Of a DNA stretch of 15,291 nt, positions 1-6,909 are shown one piece after another. The notes beneath the pieces were generated by a model that worked only from the letters and a program-made list of their open reading frames with translations, ran no database searches and had not been told where the DNA came from. Made by a program: the position numbers and the translations under genes. This stretch comes from WHSM01 sp050701635 (GTDB taxonomy: Bacteria; Actinomycetota; Actinomycetes; Mycobacteriales; Micromonosporaceae). Location of the stretch: NCBI GenBank assembly GCA_050701635.1, contig JBOGDF010000104.1:1-15291 (forward strand). The letters are read 5' to 3'. Every line of letters begins with the position of its first letter. Position 1 is the first letter of the stretch.

Positions 1-561
1 GGTGACCGCGCCGGGCTGCCGGATCGAGCCGCCGGTGTCGGTGCCGATCCCCAGCGGGGCTTCGTGGCCGGCGACCGCCGCCGCCGAGCCGCCGCCGGAG
101 CCGCCCGGGATCCGCGCCAGGTCCCACGGGTTGTACGTCGGCCCGTACGCCGAATACTCCGTCGAGGAGCCCATCGCGAACTCGTCCATGTTCGTCTTGC
201 CCAGGATCGGCATCCCCGCCGCCCGCAGCCGCGCCACCAGCGTGGCGTCGTACGGCGGCTTCCAGCCTTCCAGGATCTTCGACCCGCACGTCGTCGGGAC
301 CCCGCGCGTGGTCAGCACGTCTTTCACCGCGATCGGCACCCCGGCCAGCGCGCCGAGCCGCTCCCCGGAAGCCCGCTTCTGGTCCACGGCACGCGCCGCC
401 TCCAGCGCCCCGGCGGCGTCCACGTGCAGGAACGCGTGCAGCTTGTCGTCCACCGCGCCGATCCGGTCCAGGTGCGCCTGGGTCGCCTCGACCGCGCTGG
501 TCTCCCCCGCCGCCAGCAGCTCCGAGAGCTCGGCCGCGGTCTTGCCGGTCAGGTCAGCCAT
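1..561 (-). CDS. gatA: Asp-tRNA(Asn)/Glu-tRNA(Gln) amidotransferase subunit A, partial (3' end outside the window)
   Basis: GatA is the glutaminase/amidase subunit of cytoplasmic GatCAB, which converts mischarged Glu-tRNA(Gln) and Asp-tRNA(Asn) to Gln-tRNA(Gln) and Asn-tRNA(Asn). The frame is open from an ATG at 561 to the window edge, giving 187 residues of a protein that is normally about 490 long. The amidase-signature triad is complete: Lys80 in GVPIAVKD, cis-Ser155 in PGGSGGGSAAA and nucleophile Ser179 in GTDTGGS. The spacings (75 and 24 residues) match the family. The glycine-rich motif reads GGSGGGS where GGSSGGS is commoner. The start lies 2 bp after the gatC stop, so the two are surely cotranscribed. 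The C-terminal half and its ammonia-tunnel residues cannot be judged. A general amidase is an alternative on sequence alone, but the adjacent gatC makes GatA nearly certain. Confidence 0.96.
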   Translation of the reverse strand, partial: MADLTGKTAAELSELLAAGETSAVEATQAHLDRIGAVDDKLHAFLHVDAAGALEAARAVDQKRASGERLGALAGVPIAVKDVLTTRGVPTTCGSKILEGWKPPYDATLVARLRAAGMPILGKTNMDEFAMGSSTEYSAYGPTYNPWDLARIPGGSGGGSAAAVAGHEAPLGIGTDTGGSIRQPGAVT

Positions 562-563
562 CC

Positions 564-863
564 TCACGCCTCCTCGTCCAAGATGCGTGGCACCCGGAAC
601 CGGCCCTGCTCGGAGTCGGGAGCCCCCGCCAGCACCGCCGGCTGCTCCAGGCTGGGCCGCGGCTCGTCGTCCCGGAAAACATTCGTCAGCGGTACGGAGT
701 GCGACGTCGGCGGGATGTCCTCGGCCGCCACTTCACCGACCCGGGCCACGGACTGCAGGATCACGTCGAGCTGGCCGGCGAAGGTGTCGAGTTCGGACTC
801 GGTGACGGCGAGCCGCGCGAGCCGCGCCAGATGCGCGACCTCCTCGCGGGAGATGGCAGGCAT
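564..863 (-). CDS. gatC: Asp-tRNA(Asn)/Glu-tRNA(Gln) amidotransferase subunit C
   Basis: GatC is the small subunit that wraps around and stabilises GatA and GatB in the tRNA-dependent amidotransferase. The 99-residue product has the family length. It begins with the typical helical segment (ISREEVAHLARLARLAVTE, residues 4-22), followed by a second helix around residues 24-43 and the conserved LTNVFRDDEPRPSL stretch (59-72). The ATG at 863 is preceded by GAGGAG at 876-871 with a 7-nt spacer, which fixes the start. gatA follows after 2 bp. The gene begins 48 bp after the end of livF on the same strand, and that gap holds possible RNA structure overlapping the ribosome binding site. gatB is not in the window. 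Confidence 0.96.
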   Translation of the reverse strand: MPAISREEVAHLARLARLAVTESELDTFAGQLDVILQSVARVGEVAAEDIPPTSHSVPLTNVFRDDEPRPSLEQPAVLAGAPDSEQGRFRVPRILDEEA

Positions 864-873
864 GGAGAAACTC

Positions 874-912
874 CTCAGCGTGTACGGCGACCGGCTGAGT
901 CTACGTCGCCGT
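874..912 (-). promoter_or_regulatory. possible hairpin/pseudoknot over the gatC ribosome binding site
   Basis: Two complementary pairs sit in the 48-bp gap between livF and gatC. Pair one is an 8-bp perfect stem, 905-912 with 884-891. Pair two is a 6-bp perfect stem, 894-899 with 874-879. The upstream arm of pair two lies inside the loop of pair one, so on the minus-strand RNA the topology is that of an H-type pseudoknot (loops about 5, 2 and 4 nt). The downstream arm of pair two overlaps the gatC GAGGAG. No T-run follows, so a classical intrinsic terminator is unlikely. Function is inferred, and short GC-rich stems also occur by chance. Confidence 0.3.
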
Positions 913-1673
913 CACAGCTCGCCCAGGTAGGCCTCGCGCATCTGAGGATCGTTCAGCAGGTTCCGGGCGGTGTCGGCCAGCACGATCGTGCCGGTCTGCA
1001 GCACATAGCCGTGGTCGGCGATGGACAGCGCCATGTTGGCGTTCTGTTCCACCATGAAAATGGTGGTCCCCTGCGCGTTGACCTGCTGGATGATCTCGAA
1101 GTTCTGCTCGACCAGCACCGGCGCCAGCCCCATGGATGGTTCGTCCATCAGCAGCACCTTGGGATTCGCCATCAGGGCCCGGCCCATCGCCACCATCTGC
1201 TGCTCCCCGCCCGAGAGCGTGCCCGCCCGTTGGCCCAGCCGCTCCTTCATCCGCGGGAACAGCGCGAAGACCCGATCGAAGTCCTCGGCGATCTGTGCCT
1301 TGTCACGACGCAGGTACGCACCGAGCTCCAGGTTCTCCCGTACGGTCATCCGCTTGAACAGCCGCCGGTTCTCCGGGACCATCGACACGCCCAGCTCCAC
1401 CAGCCGCTGGGTGCGTACCCCGTTGACCCGCTCGCCGTCGAGCAGGACGTCGCCCTGGGTCGGGACGACGTACCCGAGGATCGTCTTCAGCGTGGTGGTC
1501 TTGCCGCTGGCGTTGCCGCCGAGCAGGCAGACGATCTCTCCGGGCCGGATCTCGATGTTGACGTTGCGCAGCACCTGGATCGGGCCGTAGTGAGTGCTCA
1601 CGTTGCGCAGCTGCAGGATCGGCCGGCCATCGGGGTGGCTCATCGCCGATGATTCGCTCGCAAGCTCGCTCAT
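912..1673 (-). CDS. livF: branched-chain amino-acid ABC transporter ATP-binding protein LivF
   Basis: LivF is one of the two cytoplasmic ATPases that power the HAAT-family importer encoded upstream. The 253-residue protein has Walker A GGNASGKT (52-59), a Q-loop region VPENRRLF with Glu at the usual Gln position, signature LSGGEQQ (153-159), Walker B VLLMDE (173-178) and FMVEQN at the switch region, where LivF proteins usually carry Gln instead of His. The Walker A form with Ser for the middle Gly still keeps the Lys and Thr. The ATG at 1673 overlaps the livG stop as ATGA, which favours it over the internal ATG at codon 11 (1643). It is the last liv gene. gatC follows 48 bp later, so read-through into gatCA is possible. 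Confidence 0.95.
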   Translation of the reverse strand: MSELASESSAMSHPDGRPILQLRNVSTHYGPIQVLRNVNIEIRPGEIVCLLGGNASGKTTTLKTILGYVVPTQGDVLLDGERVNGVRTQRLVELGVSMVPENRRLFKRMTVRENLELGAYLRRDKAQIAEDFDRVFALFPRMKERLGQRAGTLSGGEQQMVAMGRALMANPKVLLMDEPSMGLAPVLVEQNFEIIQQVNAQGTTIFMVEQNANMALSIADHGYVLQTGTIVLADTARNLLNDPQMREAYLGEL

Positions 1674-2461
1674 CGCGCCGCCGCCTTCCGTCCGAGGTAC
1701 GCCTCGATCACCCGCTCGTTACCGGCGACCTCCTGGTACGTACCGTCGGCGATCTTCTGCCCGTAGTCGAGCACCACCACCCGCTCGGAGATCCCCTTCA
1801 CCACCCGCATGTCGTGTTCGATGAGGGCGATCGTGAGACCGGTCTGATCTCGGAGCTTGCGGATCAGCTCGGTGAGCTCCTGCGTCTCCCGTGGGTTCAT
1901 TCCCGCGGTCGGCTCGTCGAGCAGCAGCAGCCTGGGGCCCGAGGCCATGGCCCGAGCGATCTCCAGCCGGCGCCGGTTCGCGTACGAGAGCGAGCGGGCC
2001 AGGGTGTCCAACCGCCAACCCACCAGCCGGGTGCCGAAGAACGCCAGCGCCTCCTCGGCCCGCCGCCGGGTGTCCGCCTCCTCCCGCCGGAACGACGGGG
2101 TTCGGAGGATCGCCTTCAGCATCCCGGCGCGGGTCCGGCAGTGGCGGGCGACCATAACGTTCTCCCGTACCGTCATCTCCGGGAACAGGCGAACGTTCTG
2201 GAAGGTACGCGCGATCCCGAGCTGCAGGATCTGGCTGGGCCGCATTCCGACGACGCTGTGCCCATCCAGCTCCACCACGCCCTGGTCGATCGGGGTCAAC
2301 CCGGTGACGAGGTTGAACAGCGTCGTCTTTCCGGCGCCGTTGGGCCCGATCACGCTGACGATCTGGCCCGCGTCCACGTCGAGATCGAGCTGGTCGACGG
2401 CCCGTACGCCGCCGAAGTCCTTGGTGAGCCCCCGAATCTCGAGCAGTGCCACGCCGCTCAC
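1670..2461 (-). CDS. livG: branched-chain amino-acid ABC transporter ATP-binding protein LivG
   Basis: LivG is the partner ATPase of LivF on the cytoplasmic face of the permease. From a GTG at 2461 it encodes 263 residues. Visible are Walker A GPNGAGKTT (39-47), Q-loop Gln88 in ARTFQNVRLF, Walker B LLLLDE (178-183), D-loop region AGMNP and the switch His215 in IEHDM. The C-terminal VIEAYLG is typical of LivG. The ABC signature reads LSYANRRRLE (158-167), without the usual Gly and Gln of LSYGQQRRLE. The GTG overlaps the livM stop by 4 bp (GTGA), indicating translational coupling; a second GTG three codons later (2452) is a less likely start. The minus-strand open frame extends upstream through livM, but only this part looks like a protein family. 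Confidence 0.95.
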   Translation of the reverse strand: MSGVALLEIRGLTKDFGGVRAVDQLDLDVDAGQIVSVIGPNGAGKTTLFNLVTGLTPIDQGVVELDGHSVVGMRPSQILQLGIARTFQNVRLFPEMTVRENVMVARHCRTRAGMLKAILRTPSFRREEADTRRRAEEALAFFGTRLVGWRLDTLARSLSYANRRRLEIARAMASGPRLLLLDEPTAGMNPRETQELTELIRKLRDQTGLTIALIEHDMRVVKGISERVVVLDYGQKIADGTYQEVAGNERVIEAYLGRKAAAR

Positions 2462-4287
2462 CTGCCCTCGGTCGGTACGGCGTCGGTCTCCCCCTGCTCG
2501 GTGACCCGCTCCCGCAGCCAGGCGTCCTGTGACACGTCCTCCTCGTGCAACTCCTCGGCGCGCCGCCGGCTGGGGATGAACCCCTCGGGCCGCCGCAACA
2601 TCATGAAGATCAGCAGCGCCCCGTACAGCAGGAACCGGTACTCCTCGAACTCCCGCAACAGCTCCGGCAGCCCGACCAGCACGAAGGTGCCCACGACCAC
2701 GCCCGGTACGCTCGCCATCCCGCCGACGATGATCACCACAAGCACCGTGATGGACACGATCACGTTGAAGCTGTGCGGGAACACCGAGCCGATCTTGGTG
2801 GCGAACAGCGCACCACCGAAGGCTGCCAACATCGCGCCGATGACGAACGCCGAGAGCTTGGCGCCCACGATGTTGACGCCCATCGCCTCGGCCACGGACT
2901 CGTCCTCCCGCATCGCCATCCACGCCCGTCCGATGCGCGAGTCCTGCAAGGCGTACGTGATGTACGCGGCGAGCAGCACGAAGATGAAGATCACGTAGAA
3001 GAACGCCTGCGGTCCCCGGATCTCGAGGGGCCCGAAGGTGATGTCGCGGATCCGGATGATGCCCTGCGCGCCGCCGAAGGTGGGCTTGAGCCAGTCGGAG
3101 AGGAACAGCAGGCGGGCGATCTCGCCGAACCCCAGTGTGACGATGGCCAGGTAGTCGCCCCGCATCCGTAGCACCGGTGTGCCGACGAGCAGGCCCGCGA
3201 CCGCGGCGGCGAGGATCACGAACGGCACCGCGGCCCAGAAGGTCCATCCCACGCCGAGGCTCGACTGTGGCGAGATCAGCAGCGCCGTGGTGTACGCGCC
3301 CACCGCGAAGAAGGCCACGTAGCCCAGGTCCAGCAGCCCGGCGAACCCCACCACGATGTTGAGCCCCAGCGACATCAGCAGGAAGATGCCGGCGATGTTC
3401 AGCACCTCGCTGAGGAACGGCCCGAGCACCTGCGGCAGCATCCCGAGGATCAGCAGCAGCACAGCGAGCACCGCCAACCGGAGAATCCGCTGGGTACGGT
3501 CCGGAAGCTGCTCGAGCCGTGGCCCCAGCACCGGGGCCCGACCCGACGTACGCAGCAGCGAAGCTCCGAAAGCGACTGCCGCGACCACGGCCGCCCCCGC
3601 GAAGCTCAGTGCGCCGCGCTGGTAGAGGAAGTCGGCGAGCGGCGCGGTCCACAGCCGCAGCAGCTCCTGGATTCCGCGCAGTATCTGTCCGACGACCGAC
3701 GCCAGCAGTCCGAACAACACCACCCACAGCGCCGCGGCGAAGACCGCCCGGCGCCATCGGTCGGGCACCAGATGGAGCGCCCCTCCGGCAATGCCCAGCG
3801 CCGCCGCGAGACCGAAGACCAGGACCAGCCCGCCCGGGAGTGGCTGGCCGAGGGTGAGCAGACGGGGTTCCTCCCGCACCAGCTCGGGCGTGATGTTCAG
3901 GAAGATCCGCCGTACCTCGAACGTGGCGATCAGCACCACGAAGGCCGCCGTGACCGCACCGGCCAGCAGCCCCGCCACCAGGCCTCCGGTGAGGTTGCGC
4001 CAGCCCGGTCGCGGAGCCGCGAAACCCTGCAGCACCGGGGGCGGGCGCGCCGCCAGGTAGCTGAGGCCGAGCGTGATGGCCAGCAACATCAGGTAGCTGA
4101 GCGAAATCGGCCCGAGCACCTCGCGCTCGGAGAACGCCAACACCATCCCGTTGGCCGACACGAACACCGCGACCGCACCAGCGATCAGCCCGACCCATGC
4201 CGCCCGCCGCAGGTCGACCTCGCGGCCCGGCAGCAGCTCCGGCTCGGCCACCTCCCGCACCTCGGTAGGGATGACGCGCTCCGCCAT
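2458..4287 (-). CDS. livM: branched-chain amino-acid ABC transporter permease LivM with a long membrane-embedded N-terminal extension
   Basis: LivM forms the inner-membrane channel with LivH. Residues 290-575 match canonical LivM: NIVVGFAGLLDLGY (310-323), MRGDYLAIVTLGFGEIARL (375-393), the EAA-type ATPase-contact loop RIGRAWMAMREDESVAEAMG (451-470) and a C-terminal helix set ending in RRPEGFIPSRR. At 609 residues the protein is much longer than the usual 300-430. The first 290 residues hold about seven hydrophobic segments (near 29-51, 59-80, 101-122, 152-173, 181-203, 227-245 and 269-287) of no recognised family. The last 35 residues are charged and probably cytoplasmic. The ATG at 4287 lies 2 bp after the livH stop, with GAGGAG 11 nt upstream. 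The reading frame is intact, so this is not a fused or frameshifted neighbour. Confidence 0.93.
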   Translation of the reverse strand: MAERVIPTEVREVAEPELLPGREVDLRRAAWVGLIAGAVAVFVSANGMVLAFSEREVLGPISLSYLMLLAITLGLSYLAARPPPVLQGFAAPRPGWRNLTGGLVAGLLAGAVTAAFVVLIATFEVRRIFLNITPELVREEPRLLTLGQPLPGGLVLVFGLAAALGIAGGALHLVPDRWRRAVFAAALWVVLFGLLASVVGQILRGIQELLRLWTAPLADFLYQRGALSFAGAAVVAAVAFGASLLRTSGRAPVLGPRLEQLPDRTQRILRLAVLAVLLLILGMLPQVLGPFLSEVLNIAGIFLLMSLGLNIVVGFAGLLDLGYVAFFAVGAYTTALLISPQSSLGVGWTFWAAVPFVILAAAVAGLLVGTPVLRMRGDYLAIVTLGFGEIARLLFLSDWLKPTFGGAQGIIRIRDITFGPLEIRGPQAFFYVIFIFVLLAAYITYALQDSRIGRAWMAMREDESVAEAMGVNIVGAKLSAFVIGAMLAAFGGALFATKIGSVFPHSFNVIVSITVLVVIIVGGMASVPGVVVGTFVLVGLPELLREFEEYRFLLYGALLIFMMLRRPEGFIPSRRRAEELHEEDVSQDAWLRERVTEQGETDAVPTEGR

Positions 4288-4289
4288 GG

Positions 4290-5384
4290 CTAACCCCGCT
4301 CCTCGCTGACCCGCTCACCGAGGATGCCGGTGGGTCGGAAGATCAGCACCAGCACCAGCACGGAGAACGCCACCACGTCCTTGAGCTGATGCGCGGACGG
4401 GATGTCGAGCCCCGTCAGCACCAGGCTGGGCCCCAGCGACTCCACCGAGCCCACCGTCAAGCCGCCCAGCATGGCGCCGACCGGGTGGCCGATGCCGCCC
4501 AGCACGGCCGCGGTGAACGCTTTGATGCCCGGCAGGAATCCGCTGAAGAAGTGCACGTTGCCGAACACGAGCCCGAACAGCAGGCCACCGGCGCCCGCCA
4601 TCGCCCCGCCGACAGCGAACACCCGGGAGATCGTCCGGTCGACGTCAATTCCCATCAGCCGCGCGGTCTCCTGGTCCTCGGACACGGCACGCATCGCCCT
4701 GCCGGCCTTGGTCTTCTCGATGTAGAGGTAGAGGCCCACCATCATCACTACGGCCACAGCGATCACCAACAGGTGGACCTTCAAGATCCGGAAGCCGAGA
4801 AATGTGAACGCGCCGCTGAGCGCCGGCAGCTCCGGGTAGGACTTGACGCTGGTTCCGAACAGCCCCGCGATCGTGTACTGGAGGAAGAACGAGGCGCCGA
4901 TAGCGGTGATGAACGGGATCAGCCGCGGCAGTCCCCGCAGCGGCCGGTACGCCACCCGCTCGAGCAGCACGGCCACTGACGCGGAGACGGTCATGCAGCA
5001 GACCAGGACGATCAGCAGCGCCAGGAACGGCTGCGCCAGCCACAACGCGGTACGGGCCAGCCCATCGGAGACGAAGAACCCCGTCATCGCCCCGATCATG
5101 AACACCTCGCCGTGGGCGAAGTTGATGAAGCGGAGTACGCCGTACACCATCGTGTAGCCCAGGGCGATGAGCGCGTAGACGGAGCCCTGGGCGATACCGA
5201 ACACGACCAGGTTCCGCCACTGCTGGCCGCTCAACCGGGCACTGGACAGGCTGTTGTACGCGCCCACAGCGATCACCACGATGGCGGCGATGCGTATCAG
5301 CCAGAGGAAGCCGTCAACCAGCGGTAGCTGCAGAGCGCGCTTCGTGGCGAGCGGCCCCTTCGGCGTGAGCTCGGTGTCGGCCAC
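4290..5384 (-). CDS. livH: branched-chain amino-acid ABC transporter permease LivH
   Basis: LivH is the second transmembrane subunit of the importer. Diagnostic segments are GSVYALIALGYTMVYGVLRF, INFAHGEVFMIGA, the LLERVAYRPLRGLPRL loop, the EAA-like loop KAGRAMRAVSEDQETARLMG and the C-terminal LIFRPTGILGE. I chose the GTG at 5384 (364 residues) because GAGGGAGGG stands just before it. An in-frame ATG nine codons upstream (5411) has no visible ribosome binding site and sits 5 nt after a strong stem-loop. Either start leaves about 55-65 residues, with an extra hydrophobic segment, ahead of the usual LivH N-terminus. Its stop is 2 bp before livM. The gene belongs to livJHMGF. Confidence 0.93.
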   Translation of the reverse strand: MADTELTPKGPLATKRALQLPLVDGFLWLIRIAAIVVIAVGAYNSLSSARLSGQQWRNLVVFGIAQGSVYALIALGYTMVYGVLRFINFAHGEVFMIGAMTGFFVSDGLARTALWLAQPFLALLIVLVCCMTVSASVAVLLERVAYRPLRGLPRLIPFITAIGASFFLQYTIAGLFGTSVKSYPELPALSGAFTFLGFRILKVHLLVIAVAVVMMVGLYLYIEKTKAGRAMRAVSEDQETARLMGIDVDRTISRVFAVGGAMAGAGGLLFGLVFGNVHFFSGFLPGIKAFTAAVLGGIGHPVGAMLGGLTVGSVESLGPSLVLTGLDIPSAHQLKDVVAFSVLVLVLIFRPTGILGERVSEERG

Positions 5385-5396
5385 TCGCCCTCCCTC
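5385..5396 (-). promoter_or_regulatory. ribosome binding site that decides the livH start
   Basis: On the minus strand GAGGGAGGG (5396-5388) contains a perfect GGAGG (5393-5389) spaced 4 nt from the GTG at 5384. The alternative ATG at 5411 is preceded only by CCAAG and a stem-loop arm. This favours the GTG. Confidence 0.6.
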
Positions 5397-5416
5397 GGCT
5401 GACTGACCCATCTTGG

Positions 5417-5451
5417 CGGGAGTACCCGCCGTACCACCGCGGGTACTCCCG
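5417..5451 (-). repeat. 13-bp perfect inverted repeat between livJ and livH (likely mRNA stem-loop)
   Basis: Arm 5417-5429 is the exact reverse complement of 5439-5451 (core GGGAGTACCCGC / GCGGGTACTCCC), with a 9-nt loop. It starts 12 bp after the livJ stop and ends before livH. No T-run follows on the minus strand, so it is not a textbook terminator. The position suits a stem that protects the 3' end of livJ mRNA or partly stops transcription, so that the receptor is made in excess over the membrane proteins, as is common for ABC importers. The structure is seen directly; the role is inferred. Confidence 0.6.
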
Positions 5452-5463
5452 GCGCTCGGTCGG

Positions 5464-6720
5464 TCACTCGGGTTCGAACTTGAACAGCACGTTCCCCCGT
5501 ACCTGGTCGATCGTCTTCTGACCTTGCGCGTTCTGCACGATGTCGATCTTCGGATCCGCGCAGTCGCCGAATTCGTCGCAGGTCAGCGTCCCGGTCAGGC
5601 CCTCGTAGCTCTTCGTCTTCTGGAACTCGTCCATGAGCTTCTGCCGGTCGATGTGAATCGTTCCGTCGTCTTCCCGCTCCGCCACTTTCTCTATCGCAGC
5701 GAAGAGCATGTTCATGGCGTCGTAGGCGTGAGCGTGGAAGGACTGAATCGGTTTCTCGCCGAACTTCTTCTCGTACTTGCCGACCAACTCCTGGTACGCG
5801 GCGCCGGTCGGCGTGGCCGGGCCGGAGAAGTACATTCCTTCGGTGTCGGGGATCACGATGAACGTGTCGGAGAGCAGCCCGTCAGCACCGAACAGCTTCT
5901 TGGTGTCCGCGAGCTCGGGGAACCCCTTCGCCTGCTTGACGATGAAGTCCGCCTCCGGCTGGAAGATCGGGAAGAACACGATGTCGGGCTTGCTCGCCGC
6001 CACCTCGGTCAGCACCGGCCGCATGTCGGTGTCGCCCTTGCTGATGGCGGTCGCGAGGGTGATCTCTCCACCGAGGCTCTTGAAGGAGACCCCGAACGCG
6101 TTGGCCAGCCCCTCGGTGTACGGGTCACCGTCGTGGATGGTCGCGGCCCGCTTGGCTCCCAGCTTCTCGAAGGCGAAGGTGGCAGCCGCCTGGCCCTGGA
6201 TGATGTCGTTGTGCGCGGTGCGGAAGTACCCCTTCTGGTACGCGGAACCCTTCTTACCGCGCAGGTCGGACGTGAGCGACGGCGAGGTGTTGGAGCCGGA
6301 GATCATCATGATGCCCTTGTCGGCGAGGATCTCCATCGCCGGCACCGCCGCGGCCGAGCAACTCGTGCCGATCACCGCGACGACCTGGGTATCGGACACC
6401 AGCTTCTGGGCGGCGGTGGTGCCACCCTCGGCCTTGCACTGGTCGTCCTCAGGCTGGAGCTGCACCTCGTGGTCCAGCACGGCGCCTTTGTCGGCGATGG
6501 CGATCTCCATCGCCCGGACCTGGTCCTGGCCCAGGCTCGCGGTGTCACCGCTGATCGCCTGGATGGCGCCGATCTTGATCGGGTCGTCGGGGCCGATCGT
6601 CACCGCTCCCAACGGACCAGGTTTGAAGCCTCCCTCCTCCGCGGCTGGGGCGCACGCCGCCGCGATCAGCACGAACACTCCGACCAAGGCGGGTGCGAAT
6701 AGTCTGGTGCGCTTGATCAT
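5464..6720 (-). CDS. livJ: branched-chain amino-acid ABC transporter substrate-binding lipoprotein
   Basis: This is the extracytoplasmic receptor of the importer (type I periplasmic-binding fold, HAAT family) and delivers substrate to LivH/LivM. The 418-residue protein opens with MIKRTR, a hydrophobic stretch (7-22) and a lipobox ending IAAAC, so Cys23 should be lipidated and anchor the protein to the membrane. Family marks include DPIKIGAIQAISGD, AAQKLVSDTQVVAVIGTSCS and SHAHAYDA-like FHAHAYDAMNML near the C-terminus. The ATG at 6720 was chosen because a G-rich ribosome binding site (AAGGGGGAG) precedes it and the signal peptide starts there; upstream frame (to 6828) is not protein-like. Four Cys besides Cys23 could form disulfides. 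The ligand is probably Leu/Ile/Val, but receptors of this family also bind other amino acids, amides or urea, which cannot be settled here. Confidence 0.92.
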   Translation of the reverse strand: MIKRTRLFAPALVGVFVLIAAACAPAAEEGGFKPGPLGAVTIGPDDPIKIGAIQAISGDTASLGQDQVRAMEIAIADKGAVLDHEVQLQPEDDQCKAEGGTTAAQKLVSDTQVVAVIGTSCSAAAVPAMEILADKGIMMISGSNTSPSLTSDLRGKKGSAYQKGYFRTAHNDIIQGQAAATFAFEKLGAKRAATIHDGDPYTEGLANAFGVSFKSLGGEITLATAISKGDTDMRPVLTEVAASKPDIVFFPIFQPEADFIVKQAKGFPELADTKKLFGADGLLSDTFIVIPDTEGMYFSGPATPTGAAYQELVGKYEKKFGEKPIQSFHAHAYDAMNMLFAAIEKVAEREDDGTIHIDRQKLMDEFQKTKSYEGLTGTLTCDEFGDCADPKIDIVQNAQGQKTIDQVRGNVLFKFEPE

Positions 6721-6909
6721 GGCTCCCCCTTCCGGAAACCTTTCTGCTCCGCACTGCACATACGACAATAATTCGCGCCCCGGAACGGCGCCTGATGTGT
6801 CTTCGAATCGCAATGCTCGGCTCGCCATGAATCCCCGGAAAGATCTGATATGCCGGATGAATCTCTTTACTGCGGGAACGGCGCTCGATAAGGGACGTCC
6901 CGGAGGTCG
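6721..6909 (-). promoter_or_regulatory. intergenic region upstream of livJ, presumed to hold the liv promoter
   Basis: These 189 bp are visibly richer in A+T than the flanking genes and separate the GGDEF-EAL stop from livJ. A minus-strand TATTGT (6770-6765) fits the TANNNT form of actinobacterial -10 boxes and would give a leader of about 38 nt, but no matching -35 is evident. A 10-bp direct repeat GGAACGGCGC occurs at 6782-6791 and 6875-6884, and a 10-bp palindrome GGGACGTCCC at 6892-6901. These are candidate operator pieces only. No reading frame here looks like a protein. Confidence 0.35.

Noticed and set aside
2462..4318. Minus-strand frame continuous with livG for 882 codons
   Set aside because: Only the last 263 codons (livG) look like a protein; the rest lies in another frame of livM and is Arg/Gly/Ala-rich shadow sequence.
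6892..6901. Palindrome GGGACGTCCC after the GGDEF-EAL stop as a transcription terminator
   Set aside because: It has no loop to form a stable hairpin and no T-run follows.
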